From Actinomycetota bacterium (lineage in GTDB: Bacteria; Actinomycetota; Acidimicrobiia; Spongiisociales; UBA5794): 52,479 bases of DNA. How positions within the stretch are numbered: the stretch's first letter is position 1; every line of letters starts with the position of its first letter. The translations under genes were made by a program, and so were the position numbers. Positions 19,498 through 28,142 of the stretch are shown here, in pieces. The stretch spans positions 1-52,479 of the forward strand of contig JASJXX010000007.1 in the NCBI GenBank assembly GCA_030123765.1, read 5' to 3'. Under the pieces are notes generated by a model. It did no database searches. It was not told the DNA's origin and was given only the letters and a program-made list of their open reading frames with translations.

Positions 19498-20415
19498 GTG
19501 TCGACATCCGACGAGCGCCTCGCGGCAACAGCCGAGCAGCAATATGGCCTTTTCACCCTGGCGCAGGCGAGAGTCTGTGGAGTCGGCAGTTCGACGGTGC
19601 GAGATCGCGTGGCGCGCGGGCGGTATCGGCGACTGCATCGAGCGGTGTACACCACTGCCGGGAGCGCGCCATCCTGGTATCGCGACGTCCTGGCACTGGT
19701 GCTGTCTGTGCCGAGGCTGTCGGCGGCGTCTCACAAGACCGCAGCGTATCTCTGGGGGATGACGTCGCTGCGACCCGATCCGATCGAGGTGGTCACGGTC
19801 CGGCATCTTCGTGCGAAGCGGTGGTCTCCCATGATTCACGAGTCGGTTGATCTGGCTCCTCGGGACGTGGCGACCGTCGATGGAATCCCGACGACGACTG
19901 CCTGCCGCACCGTCGTGGATCTCGGCGCGACGGCCTCGCCGCGGTTCGTCGAGCGATGTCTCGACTCCGGACTCAGGACCGGATTGTTCGCCGCGCGGGA
20001 TGTGGAAGCACTCATCAGGCGTGTCGCTCGCTCTGGGAGAAACGGGATAGGCACGATCCGTCCGCTCATCGAGGAACGGCTCGAGTGGAACACGGTCACG
20101 GAGAGCGCGCTCGAAGACCTCTTTCGCACGCTCGTCGCAGAGTCCGGGGTGCCGATGCCGACACCACAGTTTGTCCTCATGGATGATGCGGGCGAATTCG
20201 TGTGTCGAGCGGACTTCGCTTATCCGGATCGGCGGGTTCTGATCGAGCTCGACAGCGAGCGATTCCACATGGACGCTCGGACGTTTCAACGGGATCGAGA
20301 CAAGCAGAACCGTGCCCACCGTCTCGGATGGACGGTGTACCGCTTTACCTGGCGCCAGCTTCAGGACGATCCCCGGTCAGTCCTCGAGCTTTTGGCGTCC
20401 ATCGCGACGGAATAG
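19498..20415 (+). CDS. AbiEi-type N-terminal wHTH plus C-terminal DUF559 (Vsr-like endonuclease fold) protein
   Basis: GLFTLAQARVCGVGSSTVRDRVARGRYRRLHRAVYT and C-terminal RADFAYPDRRVLIELDSERFHMDARTFQRDRDKQNRAHRLGWTVYRFTW. Confidence 0.75.
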   Translation: MSTSDERLAATAEQQYGLFTLAQARVCGVGSSTVRDRVARGRYRRLHRAVYTTAGSAPSWYRDVLALVLSVPRLSAASHKTAAYLWGMTSLRPDPIEVVTVRHLRAKRWSPMIHESVDLAPRDVATVDGIPTTTACRTVVDLGATASPRFVERCLDSGLRTGLFAARDVEALIRRVARSGRNGIGTIRPLIEERLEWNTVTESALEDLFRTLVAESGVPMPTPQFVLMDDAGEFVCRADFAYPDRRVLIELDSERFHMDARTFQRDRDKQNRAHRLGWTVYRFTWRQLQDDPRSVLELLASIATE

Positions 20416-20436
20416 CGTCGCTTAAGACGCAGAAAG
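20389..20436. repeat. Diverged second copy of the 19395-19442 palindrome
   Basis: CTTTTGGCGTCCATCGCGACGGAATAGCGTCGCTTAAGACGCAGAAAG; 39/48 identical to the left copy without gaps (counted by hand). Contains the last codons and stop of the DUF559 gene. Confidence 0.8.
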
Positions 20437-20438
20437 CC

Positions 20439-21281
20439 TCAGTACTTTGTTGGGACGAAGGTCTGGTCTGAGATCGGTGGCCTGATGTAGCCCTTGTCAG
20501 CCTGACGGGGCGGGAGCTCCACGGATCCAAGCGTGCGATCCTCGTAAGGGATCATCGAGAGCAGATGGCTGATGCAGTTGAGCCTCGCTCGCCTCTTGTC
20601 CTCTGCGTCGACGACGAACCAGGGTGCCTGTGCGATGTCGGTGTGATCGAACATGGTGTCCTTCGCCTTTGAGAAGTCCACCCACCGGGCGCGAGACTCC
20701 AGGTCCATCGGACTCAGCTTCCATCGTTTCGTCTTGTCATTGATGCGCGCCTCGAAACGGCGCTCCTGTTCTTCGTCGCTGACAGAGAACCAGTACTTGA
20801 TGAGGATGAGGCCGCTGCGCACGAGCATGCGCTCAAACTCGGGGCATGACCGCAGGAACTCCTTGTACTCGTCCTGGGTACAGAACCCCATGACAGGCTC
20901 AACGAGTGCCCTGTTGTACCAGGAGCGGTCGAACAGGACGATCTCGCCTGCGGCGGGGAGCTGCGCGACGTATCTCTGAAACCACCACTGGGTCTTCTCG
21001 CGCTCGGTCGGTATGGCGAGAGCGACGATCCTACAGACACGTGGGTTGAGCCGCTCCGTGATTCGCTTGATGGCACCTCCCTTCCCCGCAGCGTCCCGCC
21101 CTTCGAAGATGACGATGACCCGGAGCCCTTCGCTCCTGATGTAACTCTGAAGCTTCACGAGTTCTGTCTGGAGGCGTTCGAGCTCCTCGTCATAGACTCT
21201 CTTCTTCAGCCGTGGCGTCTTCGCCCTCTCGGACCGCCTGGCTGTGTCGAAGAGTGAAGCTGCGTCCTGCGTCTCGGCCAT
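20439..21281 (-). CDS. ppk2: Polyphosphate kinase 2
   Basis: VIFEGRDAAGKGGAIKRITERLNPRVCRIVAL, WYFQRY-like WWFQRYVAQLPAAGEIVLFDRSWYNRALVEPVMGFC. Confidence 0.92.
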   Translation of the reverse strand: MAETQDAASLFDTARRSERAKTPRLKKRVYDEELERLQTELVKLQSYIRSEGLRVIVIFEGRDAAGKGGAIKRITERLNPRVCRIVALAIPTEREKTQWWFQRYVAQLPAAGEIVLFDRSWYNRALVEPVMGFCTQDEYKEFLRSCPEFERMLVRSGLILIKYWFSVSDEEQERRFEARINDKTKRWKLSPMDLESRARWVDFSKAKDTMFDHTDIAQAPWFVVDAEDKRRARLNCISHLLSMIPYEDRTLGSVELPPRQADKGYIRPPISDQTFVPTKY

Positions 21282-21354
21282 GCTCCCACGATAGGCGGGT
21301 GCGCTGCAAGAAGTGGGGGGAGCGGCCGGTGTTCCCGGAGTACGCTTACCCCTC

Positions 21355-22200
21355 ATGAAAGGCCCAATCTCATTCCTCAGCGATTTCGGTCACGTCGACG
21401 AGTTCGTCGGAGTTGTTCATGGCGTCATTGCACGCATCGCGCCTTCGGCTCGCATCCTTGACATCACCCACGGAATCAGCCACGGCGACATACATGGAGG
21501 AGCGATGGCACTCACCCGGGCCGTGCAGTTCATGCCCGACGGCGTATTCCTCGCCATCGTCGATCCCGGCGTCGGCACCGACCGCAAGGCCATTGCTGCC
21601 CGGACCTCTGTGGGCTACTTCGTGGGCCCGGACAACGGGCTGCTCGCCCCGGCGGTAGCGATGGTTGGCGGCGCAGATCTCGTCGTGTCGCTCGAGGATC
21701 CACAGTTCCAGCTTCCGGCACGAGGCTTGACGTTCGCAGGCAGAGACGTCTTCGGCCCTGCTGCGGCCGTTCTCGCCTCGGGACAGGCGGAGATAGAAGA
21801 CCTCGGGACCGTCCTTCCACCAGGCTCGCTCAGCCCGCTGCTCATACCACTCTGCGAGCCGGCGGGGGATGCCACCGTCCGCGGGGCCGTGCTGTGGATC
21901 GACACCTACGGGAACATACAGCTCAACATCGCCCCTGAGGACCTCGCCGAGCTCGAACTCGACGAGGGCGATGTCGTCGCGGTATCAATCGGGGTGACCG
22001 AGCATCGTGTCGTGTGGGGCTCCACCTACGGAGACGTCGAGGAGGGAGAAGCGGTCCTCCACGTCGACTCCCACGGTCAGATGGCGATTGCCGTGCGCGC
22101 CGGGCGGGCAGCAGACGACTTTCCACTCGGTGTCGGTGACACCGTCGTCCTGGGTCGGCCGAGTGGCGGAGCCCGCATCCCTCTTCAGATCATCCAGTAG
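21355..22200 (+). CDS. SAM hydroxide adenosyltransferase (DUF62 / fluorinase-chlorinase superfamily)
   Basis: ISFLSDFGHVDEFVGVVHGVI, DITHGISHGDI, VDPGVGTDRKAIAA, GPDNGLLAPA, IDTYGNIQLNI. Confidence 0.85.
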   Translation: MKGPISFLSDFGHVDEFVGVVHGVIARIAPSARILDITHGISHGDIHGGAMALTRAVQFMPDGVFLAIVDPGVGTDRKAIAARTSVGYFVGPDNGLLAPAVAMVGGADLVVSLEDPQFQLPARGLTFAGRDVFGPAAAVLASGQAEIEDLGTVLPPGSLSPLLIPLCEPAGDATVRGAVLWIDTYGNIQLNIAPEDLAELELDEGDVVAVSIGVTEHRVVWGSTYGDVEEGEAVLHVDSHGQMAIAVRAGRAADDFPLGVGDTVVLGRPSGGARIPLQIIQ

Positions 22201-22223
22201 AGCCGGGGGATGCCCGGGTCGGG

Positions 22224-22319
22224 TCACGGGTTGAGACCGCCGGAGAGCAGCTTGATGACGAACGCGGTCACGATGACCGCGAGAACGACGGCTACGGCGA
22301 TGGAAGTTACGGGTCGCAT
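22224..22319 (-). CDS. Candidate 31-aa single-TM microprotein
   Basis: MRPVTSIAVAVVLAVIVTAFVIKLLSGGLNP; not in the ORF track; no obvious Shine-Dalgarno. Confidence 0.4.
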   Translation of the reverse strand: MRPVTSIAVAVVLAVIVTAFVIKLLSGGLNP

Positions 22320-22364
22320 ATCGAGAAGATAACGTGTGCCGGGAACCCTTCGTCACAGGCACTC

Positions 22365-22393
22365 TTGTGTGAACGCACTTTATTGCTTAGACT
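22365..22393 (+). promoter_or_regulatory. Candidate sigma-70-like promoter for aioB/aioA-like genes
   Basis: TTGTGT - 17 bp - TAGACT, about 30 bp upstream of the TTG start at 22426. Confidence 0.4.
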
Positions 22394-22425
22394 CTTGCTG
22401 TGCGATTACATGATCGGAGAAAATC

Positions 22426-22975
22426 TTGCAGGCAACACGCAGAGAATTCCTCTACGTAGCAGGAGCCGCCGGAACGGGCACCGCTCTGTTCTTCATCTCT
22501 TCATCCTCCCGAAGTTTGTCGGTCTGACGGGCCAGGCGAAGGCGCTGCAATAGTCGGCGTCTTCCCAAGCGTGAAGGTCGCTTCCCTCTCTGAACTTCAA
22601 GAGGGTGTCCCCGTTTTCTTTGACTACCCGCAAGTCGGACAGGGGAACATCCTCGTCAAGATGGGTGAGCCGGTCATCGGCGGAGTCGGTCCTGATGAGG
22701 ACATCGTTGCTTTCTCGAGGATCTGCACCCACATGGGATGCCCGATCAGTGAGTACCAGCATGAGTACAAGGCGCTCGGCCCGTGCGTCTGCCACTTCAC
22801 GACGTTCGACCTCATCCATGGAGGAATGGTCGCCATGGGCCAGGCCACCCAGAACCTGCCCCAGGTCATACTCGACATTGACGGCGACGCGGTCATGGCT
22901 GGTGGGCTCCTGCGCCTCGTCTACGGATACGACAACGCCATCGAGGGTGGAGAACTGGTAGGAGGAACGCTGTGA
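22426..22975 (+). CDS. Arsenite-oxidase-like Rieske small subunit (AioB-like); Tat signal and Rieske domain in different frames
   Basis: Frame 1 from TTG 22426: MQATRREFLYVAGAAGTGTALFF (Tat signal). The Rieske domain (VKVASLSELQEG...CTHMGC...CVCHF) is in another frame; intact in-frame part is 22571-22975. Confidence 0.7.
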
Positions 22976-25449
22976 CGCAGACCCCTGCATTCGTGCCGCT
23001 GCCTCCGGTTGACGCCGAGGTCAAGGTCATCTGCTGTGAATACTGTCCCGTCGCGTGCGGTTACAAGGTCTACCTCTGGCCCGAGGGGAGGGACGGTGGC
23101 CGCGCTGCAAGCGAGAATGCTCTCGGTATCGACTTCCCGACAGATCCGCTCTCTGGCAGATGGCCCTCAGAGAACATGCATACGGTCATCGAACAGAACG
23201 GGCAGCAGACGAACGTCATCATCATCCCCGATGGGGACTCTGATGTCGTGAACGTCGGGGGATCCCACTCGGTTCGCGGCGGAGCGCTCGCCAAGAAGCT
23301 GTACACCAAGAACGGTCTGACATCGGATCGGTATCTCACGCCACTGTTGAAGGTCAACGGGGAACACGTCCCTATCCCATGGGATACCGCGATCGAGCTT
23401 GTGGCCCGTCTCTCGCAGTATGTTCTCGAGGAGTGGGATGAGCTCGCGTGGGGCTTCAAGATCTACTCGTACCAGTTCTACGAGAACGTCTTCGCAGGTT
23501 CCAAGCTTGCTCTTGGCGAGATCGGCACACCAAACTTCTCCGCGCATCATGCGCCTGCGGCCGGTGACGACGTTCCAGGTCTCTCGGACACGGGAGTTGA
23601 CGCATTCGGATCGGCCTTTGTGGACGACAAGGCTGCAGATGTGCTGTTCATCGTGGGTTCAGACCCGTACGAGACGAAGACGGTCCGGTTCACCCAGTGG
23701 ATGCAGCCGGGTGGCGCGACCATCATCTACGTCGACCCACGAAAGACGTTCACCGCGAACTACGCGGTGCAACGCGGTGGTCTCCACCTCCAGTTGCTCC
23801 CTGGAACAGACACAGCGCTCCTGGGCGCTATCGCGCGCGAGATCGTTGCGAACGGTTGGGAGGACGCCGAATTCATCAGGGATCACATGGCGTCAGCCGA
23901 CGAGATCGCTGCTGAGGGAAAGTGGCGCAGGGTGAGGTTCGGCCGTTCCTTCGAGCAGTACAAGGAATATCTGATGGCTGAGCATGACTTCAGCCCGGAA
24001 GGCGTTGAAGCTGCGACAAGTGTGCCTTATGACAAGATCCGGTCGGCAGCCGAGATGATGTCCGGCGGCGGCGGCGGCGATCGCCCTAAGACGATGGTCC
24101 TGTTTGAGAAGGGCCTCTACTGGTCACACAATTACGAGAACACTGCGGCGATAGGCAGCCTCGGTATGTTGCTCGGAGCTGTTGGACGTGAGGGCCGCGC
24201 GACGTCTCGCCTGGGTGGACACCAGCGTGGCGGCCAGAAGGCGGCTGGCTATCCGAAGGACAAGTCGCCGCACTTCTTCGAGGATCACCCTGTCGAGATG
24301 GACACCGAGAGGTGGCTCTATGAAGGCAAGACTCGTCTCCGCTGGATTGTTGGCACGAACTGGATCAGCGCGATGGGCGCGTCCAACGCCCTTGAGGCGA
24401 AGGTGAAGGAGCTTACGACAATGGGTCCGGAGGTCACTTCGACCGACGTCGAGGCGGCATACGAAGCGCTCAAGGAGCGGATGGACGCCGGTGGCACTGT
24501 GATCGTGCACCAGGAGATCTACCCGAACGACTCGACACCGTATGCGGACATCATCCTCGCGGCGGGAGCGTGGGGGGAGGACACGTACGCCAGGAACAAC
24601 TCCGAGCGCAGGCTGAGGATCTACGAGAAGATCATGGATCCGCCCGGTGAGGCGCTCCCTGACTGGAAAATCTTTCAGGCCGTCGCTCAGAAGATGGGAT
24701 TCGAAGGTTTCGATTGGCAGGACACGAATGAAATATTCGAGGAGGCCGCAGCGAAGTCGTCCGGCGGACGGAGAAACTTCGCCGCGCTCGTCGAGAAGGC
24801 CGGGGCTGATGGCGTGAGAGGCCACGATCTGCTTGCGACCTACGGCACCCAGGGCCTTCAGACCCCGCTGAAGCTCGAAGGTGGCGAGCTCGTCGAGACC
24901 GTCCGGCTCCACGCCGACATGAAGTTCAATACCGACTCCGGAAAGGCGAACTTCGTGTTCGCTGATTGGGATGCCGTCAAGGAGCGCAACGCGATTCTCG
25001 CGCCCACGGGTGACGAGGTGTGGGTGCTCAACGGCCGTGTCAACGCGCTTTGGAACAATCTGTCTGACAATCTCCGCAGAGAGATCTCAAAGGAGCGGTG
25101 GCCGACAAACTTCCTCGAGGTCAACCCGCAGGACGCGGCGGATTGGGGTCTTGAGAACGGCGACCAGGTCGCCATCGAGTCGGACAGTGTGCTCGACTTC
25201 GTCGGGAAGAAGGTCACGGGTCGTTTCGAGGCGGCGGTGTACGTCTCTGACATCGTTCCACCGGGTATCACGTTCACGTACTTCATGTTCCCGGGCAACC
25301 CGGCGAACGCAGTCGTATCGGGCGACACGAGCCTCCAGCCGCTCAACTTGAGGAACAACTTCAAGCTTGGCAAGGGCACGATCACCAAGATCGGACGATC
25401 CGAATACGCAGACGTGATGTCCTTCGTTCCGAGAAACCTGGTGCCCTGA
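22972..25449 (+). CDS. Arsenite-oxidase-like molybdopterin large subunit (AioA/IdrA family)
   Basis: CEYCPVACGYKVY (C-x2-C-x3-C without a fourth Cys; GGSHSVRGG follows), FIVGSDPYETKTVRF, IYVDPRKTFTANYA. No signal peptide. GTGA overlap with the Rieske gene. Confidence 0.75.
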   Translation: MTQTPAFVPLPPVDAEVKVICCEYCPVACGYKVYLWPEGRDGGRAASENALGIDFPTDPLSGRWPSENMHTVIEQNGQQTNVIIIPDGDSDVVNVGGSHSVRGGALAKKLYTKNGLTSDRYLTPLLKVNGEHVPIPWDTAIELVARLSQYVLEEWDELAWGFKIYSYQFYENVFAGSKLALGEIGTPNFSAHHAPAAGDDVPGLSDTGVDAFGSAFVDDKAADVLFIVGSDPYETKTVRFTQWMQPGGATIIYVDPRKTFTANYAVQRGGLHLQLLPGTDTALLGAIAREIVANGWEDAEFIRDHMASADEIAAEGKWRRVRFGRSFEQYKEYLMAEHDFSPEGVEAATSVPYDKIRSAAEMMSGGGGGDRPKTMVLFEKGLYWSHNYENTAAIGSLGMLLGAVGREGRATSRLGGHQRGGQKAAGYPKDKSPHFFEDHPVEMDTERWLYEGKTRLRWIVGTNWISAMGASNALEAKVKELTTMGPEVTSTDVEAAYEALKERMDAGGTVIVHQEIYPNDSTPYADIILAAGAWGEDTYARNNSERRLRIYEKIMDPPGEALPDWKIFQAVAQKMGFEGFDWQDTNEIFEEAAAKSSGGRRNFAALVEKAGADGVRGHDLLATYGTQGLQTPLKLEGGELVETVRLHADMKFNTDSGKANFVFADWDAVKERNAILAPTGDEVWVLNGRVNALWNNLSDNLRREISKERWPTNFLEVNPQDAADWGLENGDQVAIESDSVLDFVGKKVTGRFEAAVYVSDIVPPGITFTYFMFPGNPANAVVSGDTSLQPLNLRNNFKLGKGTITKIGRSEYADVMSFVPRNLVP

Positions 25450-25460
25450 CCGGCACCAGG
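25437..25460. terminator. Hairpin across the aioA-like stop codon
   Basis: CCTGGTGCC-CTGACC-GGCACCAGG, perfect 9-bp stem; no T tract follows. Confidence 0.35.
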
Positions 25461-25488
25461 CGATACGATCGAGCGATAGGATGCCGCG

Positions 25489-25737
25489 GTGAGCATCGTC
25501 GTATTCACCCGTCAGGGATGTCCGTTGTGTGCCGAGGGCATCGCGATCGCTCGGTCCGTGTTCGGTGGCGACGGCGTAGCCCTCGTGGACGTGGATCTTG
25601 ACCTCGAGCTGCTGGAGCGGTACACCGATCGAGTCCCGGTCATCGAGACCGAGGACGGAGCGGTGATCGATGAAGGCATCATCAGCGAGCAGGTGATCCG
25701 CGCCTTCAGAGCGGGTACTACCTGCTCCCCACGTTGA
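25489..25737 (+). CDS. Glutaredoxin-like (DUF836-type) thioredoxin-fold protein
   Basis: VVFTRQGCPLCAEG CxxC motif; RVPVIETEDG. Confidence 0.75.
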   Translation: MSIVVFTRQGCPLCAEGIAIARSVFGGDGVALVDVDLDLELLERYTDRVPVIETEDGAVIDEGIISEQVIRAFRAGTTCSPR

Positions 25738-26944
25738 CGACGCGTTCGATCGCTGTGTAGACGTGCTCTGACATCTTCGCTTCGTCAGGGTCGAGGAGGT
25801 TGGCCATGACCTTGAGCGTCCACTCCATCAGTGGCCGTGAGCGGAGTCCCACCGTGGTGAGCGTCCGCATGACTACAGGGTTGCCGATCGCCTTGACGAA
25901 CACTCGCGCAACGCGGTGATAGTCGCCGTAGACATCCTCAAGCTCCCTGGAGTAGCCAGCGAGGGCCTCGTCGTCTCCCGCGGCTGCTTCGGCTACCCAC
26001 CGTGCCGCCATTCTTCCTGTCTCGTATGCGTAGTCGATTCCCTCGCCGTTGAAGGGGTTCACCGCACCAGAGGCATCGCCAATGATCACCCAGTTGCGAC
26101 CGACCTTAGGGCCGACGGAGAGCGACATCGGGAGCTTGCCGCCTATCGGCTTCGTATGCGGCGTCACCTCGGTGACCTTCCAATGGTCGGGGAGGGAAGC
26201 GATGTAGGCGTCGAGGATCCGGCTCGTGTTGATGTCCTTCCAACCCTTGAAGGTGGAGATGAGGCCTGCACCAACGTTGATCTCGCCGTCGCCGAGCGGG
26301 AACACCCACCCGTATCCGGGCATGGCTCGTCCCTCGGCGTCGCGGATGTCGAGCTGGCTCTCGATGAAGCGGTCATCTGAGTGGGGGCTCTCGTAGTAGG
26401 CGCGCACCGCGAGGCCGAACGGGTAGTCCTTGCGTCGGGAAGCACCAACGTTCCGTCCGAATCGAGAGTTCGATCCGTCTGCGATGATGACGAGATCGGG
26501 GTGTACGACGCGGGCGCCCTCATCGTTCGTGAGGCGAACCCCTGTGATCGTGTCGTCCGCGACGATGGGCGCGGCCGTTGTCCCCTGCTCGATGGTTGCA
26601 CCGTGCTTCTCCGCCATTCCGGCGACGACGCCGTCGAGATCTGCCCGGCGCATCGTGGCTCCCCAGTTCGGGTACGCGGAGTGTTCTGGCCACGGCATCT
26701 CCATCTTGAGGCCGCCTGCGTAAGCTCGAAGCCCTTCGATGCGGTGCAGGTCGAGGCCGTCGAAGTCGAAGCCCATATCCAGGAGCTCTCTGATTGCTCG
26801 GGGAGTCAGCCCGTCGCCGCATGCCTTCTCACGCGGATAGCGCTTCTTCTCCACGAGGTGAACCTCGACACCGTTGCGGGCGAGCCAGAACGCGGCTGCG
26901 GCACCACCGGGTCCGCCGCCAACGACAAGAACCGTCTTTGTCAT
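25718..26944 (-). CDS. Geranylgeranyl reductase family FAD oxidoreductase (MenJ-like)
   Basis: VVGGGPGGAAAAFWLARNGVEVHLVEKKRYPREKACGDGLTPRA; IGDASGAVNPFNGEGIDYAYETGRMAA. Confidence 0.85.
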   Translation of the reverse strand: MTKTVLVVGGGPGGAAAAFWLARNGVEVHLVEKKRYPREKACGDGLTPRAIRELLDMGFDFDGLDLHRIEGLRAYAGGLKMEMPWPEHSAYPNWGATMRRADLDGVVAGMAEKHGATIEQGTTAAPIVADDTITGVRLTNDEGARVVHPDLVIIADGSNSRFGRNVGASRRKDYPFGLAVRAYYESPHSDDRFIESQLDIRDAEGRAMPGYGWVFPLGDGEINVGAGLISTFKGWKDINTSRILDAYIASLPDHWKVTEVTPHTKPIGGKLPMSLSVGPKVGRNWVIIGDASGAVNPFNGEGIDYAYETGRMAARWVAEAAAGDDEALAGYSRELEDVYGDYHRVARVFVKAIGNPVVMRTLTTVGLRSRPLMEWTLKVMANLLDPDEAKMSEHVYTAIERVVNVGSR

Positions 26945-26983
26945 GAGTAGGGAGAGTACTGACCCGGTAGGCCGAAAAACCCG

Positions 26984-28138
26984 TCAGGAACTGGCAGCTT
27001 CGGTGGCGGCACCACCGACGAGGCCACAGTCGATCTCAGCTTGTTCGAGAGGCTGGCCTCCGAACTCGACACGGTTGAAGAGGCTCACGGCAGCGACCTG
27101 CTCATCGGTCAACCTTCCCCCGAACCCGGGCATGAGGCCGAATCCGCCCACAGGCTTGTTGGTCGCGCCGTAGGTCGGATCTGGCCAGCCTGCCGTGCCG
27201 AGTTGCGTCCATTCGATCTGCTCGGCACATGAGCCTGCCGGGAAGACTGCCAGTAGTGCTCCGCCCGTGAACGCAGGTCCTGCGCCTCCGGAGCCATCTG
27301 CGCTGTGGCAGGCAGCGCACTGGACGTAGAGAATCTCACCCTCAGCGAAGAAGTCGGCTTGCACGAGTCCAAACGCCGACCCGTCACAGTTCACGGTTTG
27401 GCCCGTTGTGGGATCTACGAGCAACTGGCCCGCGTTCCCGCAGTCGGGACCGCTCGGGGTGAGGAGGATGTAGATGATGGCGAGGAGCGGGATGAGCACG
27501 AACGCGGCTGCGAGCCAGCGTGGGTAGCCGCTCCGCGCGCCCGGGGTCTCCTTCGCCTCCTCCGATGGTGTATCGGCCTCTGGAGCGGAGGCCTCGATGA
27601 CGTCAACCTCGGGAGCAGCCTCCGGCTCCTCCTCCTTCGCGGAGGTCGGTGCCGAAGCTGAATCTTGTTCGGGAGGAGCTGCCGTCGCTGGTTCTGGTTC
27701 GGCAGCGGGCTCCGGGCTGGCAGGGGCAGCATCGGCCGCAGCTCTGAGCTCATCGAGATCGACTCCTGCCCAATCCGCGAGGACCTCGTCGATCGTCGAC
27801 TCCGAGTGCTCCGCTCTCGCGGTCGCCGACGAGAGGATCAACTTTGGCGGCATGCGCTTGGCATCTGCCGCGAGTTGTACGAGGGAGTCGGTTGTGACCT
27901 TCGCGGGAGGTGCGGCCGGTGCAGCAGGTGCAGCAGGTGGAGCAGGCGCGTCGGAGAGCGGCTCCGTCGCTTCTGGCTGAGCCGATGCAGGCTCACCTGC
28001 GTCGGCATCGCCCGCCCACTCGCGCAGCACAGCTTCAAGCGTCGTCCCTATCTTGTCGGCGCGTGCCTGGGCCGACCGTTTGACGAGAGACGCCGGCATC
28101 CCCCTGATCTCGGCCACTCGCTGGAGCAGTTCTTCCAT
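26984..28138 (-). CDS. Membrane-anchored cytochrome c with two copies of an N-terminal helical motif
   Basis: N-terminal repeats GMPASLVKRSAQARADKIGTTLEAVLREWAG and RMPPKLILSSATARAEHSESTIDEVLADWAG, Pro/Ala/Glu linker, one TM, CAACH haem site. Confidence 0.85.
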   Translation of the reverse strand: MEELLQRVAEIRGMPASLVKRSAQARADKIGTTLEAVLREWAGDADAGEPASAQPEATEPLSDAPAPPAAPAAPAAPPAKVTTDSLVQLAADAKRMPPKLILSSATARAEHSESTIDEVLADWAGVDLDELRAAADAAPASPEPAAEPEPATAAPPEQDSASAPTSAKEEEPEAAPEVDVIEASAPEADTPSEEAKETPGARSGYPRWLAAAFVLIPLLAIIYILLTPSGPDCGNAGQLLVDPTTGQTVNCDGSAFGLVQADFFAEGEILYVQCAACHSADGSGGAGPAFTGGALLAVFPAGSCAEQIEWTQLGTAGWPDPTYGATNKPVGGFGLMPGFGGRLTDEQVAAVSLFNRVEFGGQPLEQAEIDCGLVGGAATEAASS

Positions 28139-28142
28139 CGTT

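Noticed and set aside
19303-20319. 338-aa minus-strand ORF opposite hppD end and DUF559 gene
   Set aside because: Shadow frame; includes translation through the G-rich tract and palindrome; no domain.
22365-22380. Possible Rex operator (TGTGAACGCACTT) overlapping the aio-like -35 region
   Set aside because: Only one half-site matches; the second half does not resemble TTCACA.
27900-27960. GCAGCAGGT-type tandem repeat
   Set aside because: Codes for the Pro/Ala-rich linker (APPAAPAAPAAPPA) of the cytochrome c; ordinary low-complexity coding DNA.
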